This document shows positions 30,753-35,669 of a DNA stretch of 35,669 nucleotides, one piece after another. The translations under genes were made by a program, and so were the position numbers. Under the pieces are notes generated by a model. That model saw only the letters and a program-made list of their open reading frames with translations. It made no database searches and was not told the DNA's origin. Origin of the DNA: Rhodospirillales bacterium (GTDB lineage: Bacteria > Pseudomonadota > Alphaproteobacteria > Rhodospirillales > Magnetospirillaceae); contig JACMKT010000058.1 of assembly GCA_014380005.1 (NCBI GenBank), forward strand, positions 1 through 35,669. The letters are read 5' to 3'. Numbering within the stretch: the first letter of the stretch is position 1; each line of letters begins with the position of its first letter.

Positions 30753-31655
30753 ATGGATTTGCTGGCCGGCATGGCCATCTTCGCCCGCGTGGTGGAATCG
30801 GGCGGCATCTCGGCTGCGGCGCGCGATCTTGGCCTGTCCAAATCGGCGGTGTCCAAGCAATTGTCGGCCCTGGAGGACCGCCTGGGCGCGCGGCTGCTGC
30901 AACGGACCACGCGGCGCATGAGTCTGACCGAGGCCGGTGCCGGTTTCCTGGAACATTGCCGCCGGGTGGTGGCCGAGGCTGAGGCGGCGGAAGCGGCCAT
31001 GGGCGCGTTGCAGGCGGAACCGCGCGGCGTGCTGCGGGTCAATGCCCCCATGACCTTCGGCACCATGCATCTGGCCGCCGCCATGCCCGATTTCCTGGCG
31101 CGCTATCCCCAGATCAATCTGGATCTGGTGCTCAACGACCGGCTGGTGGATTTGCTGGACGAGGGCTACGACGTGGCGGTGCGCATCGGCCGGCTGGCGG
31201 ATTCCTCGCTGGTGGCGCGCAAGCTGGCTCCCGCGCGGCGGGTCATGGTGGCGGCGCCCAGCTATCTGGATGCCCATGGCCGCCCCGCCAGTCTGGCCGA
31301 ACTGACCCAGCACGACACCCTGTGTTACAGCTACCTCACCGCCGCCGAGGAATGGCGTTTCCATGGTCCCGACGGTGAGGATTGCGTGCGCGTCCAGGGC
31401 CGTCTGCGCGCCAATAACGGCGAAATCCTGCTGGCCGCCTGTCTGGCCGGCAGCGGCATCGCCGCCCTACCCACCTTCATCGCCGGCCCGTCCTTGCGCG
31501 CGGGCTCGCTGGTCCGCGTGCTGCCGCAATACCAGAACACCGGCATCGCCATTCACGCCGTCTGGCCCACCACCCGCCACCTGACCGCCAAGGTCCGCGC
31601 CTTCGTGGACTTCCTGGCGGAACGGTTCGGCCCGGTTCCCTATTGGGATGCGTGA
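30753..31655 (+). CDS. LysR-family transcriptional regulator, divergent from the pirin gene
   Basis: A 300-aa protein of the CrgA-like LysR subgroup. The DNA-binding part is MDLLAGMAIFARVVESGGISAAARDLGLSKSAVSKQLSALEDRLGARLLQRTTRR. The effector part has the typical VNAPMTFGTMHLAAAMPDFL and VAVRIGRLADSSLVARKLAP. ATG 30753 begins the usual MDLL form with AAGGA 10 bases upstream; 30735 is in frame 18 bases earlier. Regulators of this group next to pirin genes usually repress or activate the pirin promoter in response to aromatic or oxidative signals; here inferred. Confidence 0.9.
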   Translation: MDLLAGMAIFARVVESGGISAAARDLGLSKSAVSKQLSALEDRLGARLLQRTTRRMSLTEAGAGFLEHCRRVVAEAEAAEAAMGALQAEPRGVLRVNAPMTFGTMHLAAAMPDFLARYPQINLDLVLNDRLVDLLDEGYDVAVRIGRLADSSLVARKLAPARRVMVAAPSYLDAHGRPASLAELTQHDTLCYSYLTAAEEWRFHGPDGEDCVRVQGRLRANNGEILLAACLAGSGIAALPTFIAGPSLRAGSLVRVLPQYQNTGIAIHAVWPTTRHLTAKVRAFVDFLAERFGPVPYWDA

Positions 31656-31699
31656 GCCTGCCACGCTATAGTGGTGCGCTAAGCATAGCGGGGCGGAAA

Positions 31700-32851
31700 A
31701 TGGCGGCGGAGTGGATCAAGGGGTTGGCGGTAGAGGGACCGTTTCCGCCCAGGCGGGCGGTGCTGTACCGCTATGTGCTGACTTTGGCGATCCTGGTTTC
31801 CGCCAGCATCGCTATCCTGGATACCGTGCCCGAATTGTGGGGCGAGTTTCTGGTGCCCTCCCGTCAGGCGGTGGATGCGGCCCTGCTGGTGCTGGCGGCG
31901 GATTACGCCTTGCGCCTGTGGCTGGCGTGGCAGCAGCGTCCCGATGACGAGCCCGGCTGGCTGGCGGTGTGGCGCTATGCCTCCAGCGCCTATGGCGTCT
32001 TCGATTTCCTGGCGGTGGTGCCCTTCGTCCTGGGCGAGGCGTTCGGCATGTCCCGCGATGGCGAGACCGTGTTCGGCATTCTGCGCTTCCTGAAACTGGC
32101 GCGCTATTCCCCGGCGCTGGAGACCTTGGGCGCGGTCATTCTGGCCGAGCTGCGGCCCCTGATGTCGGCACTGTTCATCATGGTGCTGCTGATCGTCTCC
32201 ACCTCGACCCTGCTGTATTTCGTCGAGCGCACGGTCAATCCCGGTTTCTCCAGCGTGCCCCAGGCCATGTGGTATTCCGTGGTCACCCTGGCGACCTTGG
32301 GCTATGGCGACGTGGTGCCCATCACCGTGCTGGGCAAGGTGTTTGGCGGCGGCGTCGCCATCCTGGGCCTGTGCATGTTTGCCTTGCCGGCGTCCATCCT
32401 GGCCTCGGGCTTCACCGAGGAAATGCGGCGGCAGAATTTCGTCTCCACCTGGCATCTGGTGGCCCGCGTGCCGTTCTTCACCCGTCTGCAAGCGGCCCAG
32501 ATCGCTGAAATAACCTCGCTGCTGAAAGTGTACCGCGCCGTGCGCAGCGAGGTGCTCATGCGCGAAGGCGATGTGGGCGAGACCATGTATTTCATCGTCA
32601 GCGGTCAGGTGGAAGTCAAGGGGCGCGGCGGCACCTTCGTGCTGAAGTCGGGTGACTTCTTCGGCGAGATCGCCCTGATCGAGCGTTGCCCGCGCACCGC
32701 CACCGTGCGGGCCATGACCCGCTGCCAATTGCTGATTCTGGATGTGCACGATTTCCAGAAATTCGTCGCGGGCTATCCCCATATGCTGGAAGACATTCAG
32801 ATGACCGCCCAGGCCCGCATGGCGACCAATTCCAAAATGGACGTGGCATGA
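31700..32851 (+). CDS. Six-TM cyclic-nucleotide-gated K+ channel
   Basis: A 383-aa protein. Six hydrophobic segments, an S4-like helix with few charges (GILRFLKLARYSP), a pore loop with the K+ filter TLGYGD (199-204), then an S6 helix and a short linker to a cyclic-nucleotide-binding domain (EVLMREGDVGETMYFIVSGQVEV; FFGEIALIERCPRTATVRA). The FGEIAL...PRTATV cassette is the phosphate-binding loop with its Arg, so cAMP or cGMP should bind. The build matches MlotiK1 and the Magnetospirillum channel MmaK. ATG 31700 follows GGGGCGGAAA. It overlaps the DUF1491 gene by four bases (ATGA). Confidence 0.93.
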   Translation: MAAEWIKGLAVEGPFPPRRAVLYRYVLTLAILVSASIAILDTVPELWGEFLVPSRQAVDAALLVLAADYALRLWLAWQQRPDDEPGWLAVWRYASSAYGVFDFLAVVPFVLGEAFGMSRDGETVFGILRFLKLARYSPALETLGAVILAELRPLMSALFIMVLLIVSTSTLLYFVERTVNPGFSSVPQAMWYSVVTLATLGYGDVVPITVLGKVFGGGVAILGLCMFALPASILASGFTEEMRRQNFVSTWHLVARVPFFTRLQAAQIAEITSLLKVYRAVRSEVLMREGDVGETMYFIVSGQVEVKGRGGTFVLKSGDFFGEIALIERCPRTATVRAMTRCQLLILDVHDFQKFVAGYPHMLEDIQMTAQARMATNSKMDVA

Positions 32852-33192
32852 GTGAGCCCAAGCTCAAGGCCAAATTGTTCGTCCATGCCGCCATCCGCCG
32901 CTGCGGCATGGAGGCCATTCCCATCATGGTGGTCCGCAAGGGCGACGAGGACGCCGGCACCATCGTGGTCAAGGTCAACCGCGCCGGCCGCATGGCGGAA
33001 ATCTACACCCAGGCCCGCGACGCCGCCGGCCGCCTGGGCTGGCTGAAAGCCACCGGTCCCGACCCGGTGCCCGACGAGAAGGCTGAAGCCTATATCGCCC
33101 GCGCCCGCGACGTGGATTACGATCTGTGGGTGCTGGAGGTGGATAGTTTGGATGGCCGTGTCCCCTTCATTGACCATATTGTTGGGAAGTAA
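32848..33192 (+). CDS. DUF1491 family protein, coupled to the K+ channel gene
   Basis: A 114-aa protein with the DUF1491 pattern: LKAKLFVHAAIRRCGMEAIP, VRKGDEDAGTIVVKVNR and, near the end, VDYDLWVLEVDSLDGRVPFID. It is usual for alphaproteobacteria and has no assigned function. The ATG overlaps the channel stop by four bases, so it is probably translated from the same mRNA by termination-reinitiation. Whether it works with the channel or is there by chance is unknown. Confidence 0.85.
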   Translation: MSEPKLKAKLFVHAAIRRCGMEAIPIMVVRKGDEDAGTIVVKVNRAGRMAEIYTQARDAAGRLGWLKATGPDPVPDEKAEAYIARARDVDYDLWVLEVDSLDGRVPFIDHIVGK

Positions 33193-33248
33193 GCTGGCGG
33201 CTTCCCATATGACGGCAAGGACCACCCCATCTCGGGAGTTCCTTCCCC

Positions 33249-34415
33249 GTGGCAGACATCCCCGCCCTTGATCTTGGCCTAAGCCCCACCGCCGCCGAAG
33301 TGCGTCGTCAGGTCGCCGCCTTCGCGAGCGCCGAGATCGCCCCGCTGGCCGCCCAGATCGACCGTGACGATTGCTTCCCGCGCCATCTGTGGCCCCGGCT
33401 GGGGGCGCTGGGTCTGTTGGGTCTGACGGTGGAGGAGGAATGGGGCGGTGCCGGCATGGGCTATGGCGAGCACGTCATCGCCATGGAGGAAATCAGCCGC
33501 GCCTCGGCCTCGGTGGGGCTGTCCTATGCGGCCCATTCCAATCTGTGCGTCAACCAAATCCGCCGCAACGGCACCCCGGCGCAGAAGCGCGCCATGCTGC
33601 CCCGGTTGATCTCGGGTGAATGGGTGGGCGCCTTGGCCATGAGCGAGCCCTGCGCCGGCTCCGACGTGGTCGCCATGCGCTGCCGGGCCGACCGCGTTGG
33701 TGACGGCTTCGTGCTCAACGGCACCAAGCTGTGGATCACCAACGGCCCCGATGCGGATGTGGTGGTGGTCTATGCCAAGACCAGCCCGGACAAGGGCGCC
33801 CATGGCATCACCGCCTTCCTGGTGGAAACCGCGTGGCCCGGTTTCCGCGTGGCGCAGAAGCTGGACAAGCTGGGCATGCGCGGCTCCTCCACCGGCGAGT
33901 TGGTGTTCGATGACATGGCGGTGCCGGCGGAGGCCGTGCTGGGGCAGGTGGATGGGGGCATCGCCGTCCTGATGAGCGGCCTGGACCACGAACGGGTGGT
34001 GCTGGCCGGCGGCCCCTTGGGCATCATGGCCGCCTGTTTGGACGTGGTGCTGCCCTACGTCCACGCCCGCGAACAATTCGGCCGCCCCATCGGCACCTTC
34101 GAGCTGATGCAGGGCAAGCTGGCCGACATGTACGTGGCATGGTCCGCCAGCCGCGCTTACGCCCATACGGTTGCCGCCGCCTGCGACCGGGGTACGCCCG
34201 CCCGCAAGGACGCCGCCGGCCTGCTGCTGTTCTGCGCCGAAAACGCCACGCGCTGCGCCCTGGAAGCCATTCAGGCGTTGGGCGGCATGGGCTATGTGAA
34301 CGACATGCCCACGGGACGGCTGTTGCGTGACGCCAAACTGTACGAGATCGGGGCGGGGACGTCGGAGATCAGGCGCATGCTGATCGGGCGGGAGTTGTTC
34401 GACGAAACATTATAA
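33249..34415 (+). CDS. ivd: Isovaleryl-CoA dehydrogenase
   Basis: A 388-aa FAD acyl-CoA dehydrogenase oxidising isovaleryl-CoA to 3-methylcrotonyl-CoA in leucine breakdown. It carries the IVD-type signatures [31 protein letters not shown] and [17 protein letters not shown]. The base Glu248 sits in [16 protein letters not shown], the position specific for isovaleryl- and long-chain enzymes as opposed to the later Glu of short-chain ones. The C-terminal [21 protein letters not shown] is the usual FAD end. GTG start with GGGAG upstream. Partner leucine-pathway genes (methylcrotonyl-CoA carboxylase) are not seen before the window ends but could follow it. Confidence 0.93.
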   Translation: MADIPALDLGLSPTAAEVRRQVAAFASAEIAPLAAQIDRDDCFPRHLWPRLGALGLLGLTVEEEWGGAGMGYGEHVIAMEEISRASASVGLSYAAHSNLCVNQIRRNGTPAQKRAMLPRLISGEWVGALAMSEPCAGSDVVAMRCRADRVGDGFVLNGTKLWITNGPDADVVVVYAKTSPDKGAHGITAFLVETAWPGFRVAQKLDKLGMRGSSTGELVFDDMAVPAEAVLGQVDGGIAVLMSGLDHERVVLAGGPLGIMAACLDVVLPYVHAREQFGRPIGTFELMQGKLADMYVAWSASRAYAHTVAAACDRGTPARKDAAGLLLFCAENATRCALEAIQALGGMGYVNDMPTGRLLRDAKLYEIGAGTSEIRRMLIGRELFDETL

Positions 34416-34454
34416 GCTGAGTCTTCGAAGCCGCGCACTTTCAAGGGGCAGTTT

Positions 34455-35438
34455 ATGGTTAAAGCAGCAGACCCCGTTGGTGCGAGCCACCTCATGACGA
34501 TCGCGTTAAGCCATCTCGGTCGGGGCGATGTGACGATGGCGTTCCAGGCCTGCCTTGACGCGCTGTCCCTCGACCCCTTCAATTTCGTGGCGCACAAAAT
34601 AGCCATCTTTTGCGTGAGCAACGCGAAACAGGACCAAGTCGAATTCCTTGCCGGCTTGTGGTCAAACGCTTTCCTGCCGGGCTTCGCCGTAGAGGTTAGC
34701 GAGGAGTTGCTGATCGAGGCGTTTGTCGAACACCAGGACCGCTATGAGTTGTTTATCGGCCTTGCCAATATGGCGCTGCAAACGGGGCGGTTGGCGCGGG
34801 CTGAAGAAATTGCCTATTATTGCCTTTCCCCTTTGGACGAAGCCGGTTGGGAGGGGCGCGTCGTCGAAGAGAAATATGATCAGGTTGCCAACGCCTACGA
34901 TAATTTCCCCTTTCATGCCGCGACAGCGCAGAACTTCCTTGATGCGGTCAAGACGCGGTTGGCGGGGAAGGCCAATCTGAACATCGTGGAAGCGGCGTGC
35001 GGGACCGGCGGGCTGGCTCACGGTTTGCGGCCATATGCCCGCCACTTGACCGGGATCGATTTGTCCCATGCCATGGCAGAGCGCGCAAAGCCCCATTATG
35101 ATTCCATCATAGTGGGCGACATGGTGGCGGTCCTGGCCGGCATGGACCGCGCCGCCGACGCCGTGTTCTGCTGCGGCGCCACCTATTATTTGCGTGACCT
35201 GTTGCCGTTCTTGCGGGGGGCGGGCGCCGCCCTTAAACCGGGCGGCCTGTTGATGTTCTCGGACTTCGTGGCCCCCAAGGGCGGCGACACCATGGTGACG
35301 GCTGGCGGCACCAAACGCTATTTCCGCAGCACAGACCTTGTCCGTGCTCTGGCGCAGGAGGCCGGGTTAGTGGAAATTGCTTGCGATTATGGCGTCAGCT
35401 ACAGGATACCGTGCCGACATTGGTGCTTCCGCACCTGA
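34455..35438 (+). CDS. TPR-containing SAM-dependent methyltransferase
   Basis: A 327-aa protein. Residues 1-125 are helical repeats of TPR type (AFQACLDALSLDPFNFVAHK; ALQTGRLARAEEIAYYCL). After a DQVANAYDNFPFH link comes a class I methyltransferase: motif I NIVEAACGTGGLAHGLRP, an acidic GIDLSHAM binding the SAM ribose, DAVFCCGATYYLRDL and LKPGGLLMFSDFV. The substrate is unknown; TPR-methyltransferase fusions often act on proteins or on secondary metabolites. AAGGGG lies 6-7 bases before the ATG. Codon use is looser than in the adjoining ivd gene, hinting at a different origin. It lies 39 bp after ivd but need not be related. Confidence 0.82.
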   Translation: MVKAADPVGASHLMTIALSHLGRGDVTMAFQACLDALSLDPFNFVAHKIAIFCVSNAKQDQVEFLAGLWSNAFLPGFAVEVSEELLIEAFVEHQDRYELFIGLANMALQTGRLARAEEIAYYCLSPLDEAGWEGRVVEEKYDQVANAYDNFPFHAATAQNFLDAVKTRLAGKANLNIVEAACGTGGLAHGLRPYARHLTGIDLSHAMAERAKPHYDSIIVGDMVAVLAGMDRAADAVFCCGATYYLRDLLPFLRGAGAALKPGGLLMFSDFVAPKGGDTMVTAGGTKRYFRSTDLVRALAQEAGLVEIACDYGVSYRIPCRHWCFRT

Positions 35439-35548
35439 TCGCAGGCTGCGGTCTTGCCCCGTGGCGGAAATCGTATAGAACCACTGCCGTGGCGTTTCGT
35501 GTCATCAGCGGCGGGCCACGGCCGCGTCTGGTTCAAGGATATGCAGGA

Positions 35549-35669
35549 ATGACCCGTCGTCTGATTTCCTCCGGCTCGCCCTTCGAGGAGGTTGCCGGCT
35601 ACTCCCGTGCCGTGGTTCAGGATCCGTGGGTGTTCGTGTCGGGCACGTCGGGCTTCAAGGACGGTCAGA
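35549..35669 (+). CDS. RidA (YjgF/UK114) family protein, cut by the right edge
   Basis: Only the first 40 residues are present: TRRLISSGSPFEEVAGYSRA then DPWVFVSGTSGF, the characteristic opening of RidA-like enamine/imine deaminases. AAGGAT lies 8 bases upstream of the ATG. The RidA group hydrolyses reactive enamines from pyridoxal enzymes, or in other subgroups acts in nucleobase or amino-acid catabolism. The catalytic Arg lies beyond the window. Confidence 0.75.
   Translation, partial: MTRRLISSGSPFEEVAGYSRAVVQDPWVFVSGTSGFKDGQ

Noticed and set aside
1-35669. tRNA or rRNA genes, CRISPR arrays, insertion sequences, phage attachment sites
   Set aside because: I looked in all intergenic gaps and found no cloverleaf-like pattern, regularly spaced repeats or transposase frame.

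Overview
The window looks like a piece of an alphaproteobacterial chromosome, most likely from a Rhodospirillales organism close to Magnetospirillum. This is inferred from the high-GC codon bias, a DUF1491 protein, a MlotiK1/MmaK-like cyclic-nucleotide-gated K+ channel, a bacteriohemerythrin, and the density of c-type cytochromes and PAS/GGDEF/EAL/histidine-kinase proteins. No rRNA, tRNA, CRISPR array, IS element or magnetosome gene was seen.

Layout. 1-3740 (+): the tail of a hybrid sensor kinase (pseudo-receiver, receiver, HPt), then a three-gene partner-switch module: a GHKL ATPase (slr1658-like), a STAS-like protein (slr1659-like) and a membrane SpoIIE-type PP2C phosphatase. 3744-6212: a divergent MFS exporter and LysR regulator that look like an inserted islet. 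6223-8851 (-): two tandem paralogous periplasmic solute-binding proteins, the last few codons of an apparent further copy, and an unknown exported protein. 8852-11421: a terminator, a REP-like repeat, a small lipoprotein, a free-standing periplasmic sensor-like protein, a Cys-rich unknown and a structured leader. 11440-15492 (+): a Cache-HAMP-PAS-GGDEF-EAL protein and a PAS histidine kinase.

15497-28921 is the most interesting part. On the minus strand, reading from 24637 down to 15497, are a membrane-anchored pentaheme cytochrome, an NHL beta-propeller lipoprotein, a small monoheme cytochrome c, two paralogous stand-alone Reg_prop beta-propellers, and ccmF-ccmG-ccmH-ccmI. Divergently on the plus strand is a six-heme cytochrome whose frame is broken in the middle by a run of ten A residues, followed by a CHASE-PAS sensor kinase. 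The divergent promoter region has a good sigma-54 (-24/-12) match and two dyads. The kinases at the two ends of the cluster have similar catalytic cores. I read it as a dedicated, signal-controlled multiheme electron-transfer system with its own part of the cytochrome c maturation machinery. I do not recognise it as a named system; the electron donor and acceptor are unknown.

28922-35669: an inverted repeat, a small zinc-ribbon protein, a bacteriohemerythrin, a pirin with a divergent LysR regulator, the K+ channel translationally coupled to a DUF1491 protein, isovaleryl-CoA dehydrogenase, a TPR-methyltransferase, and the start of a RidA-family gene cut by the right edge.
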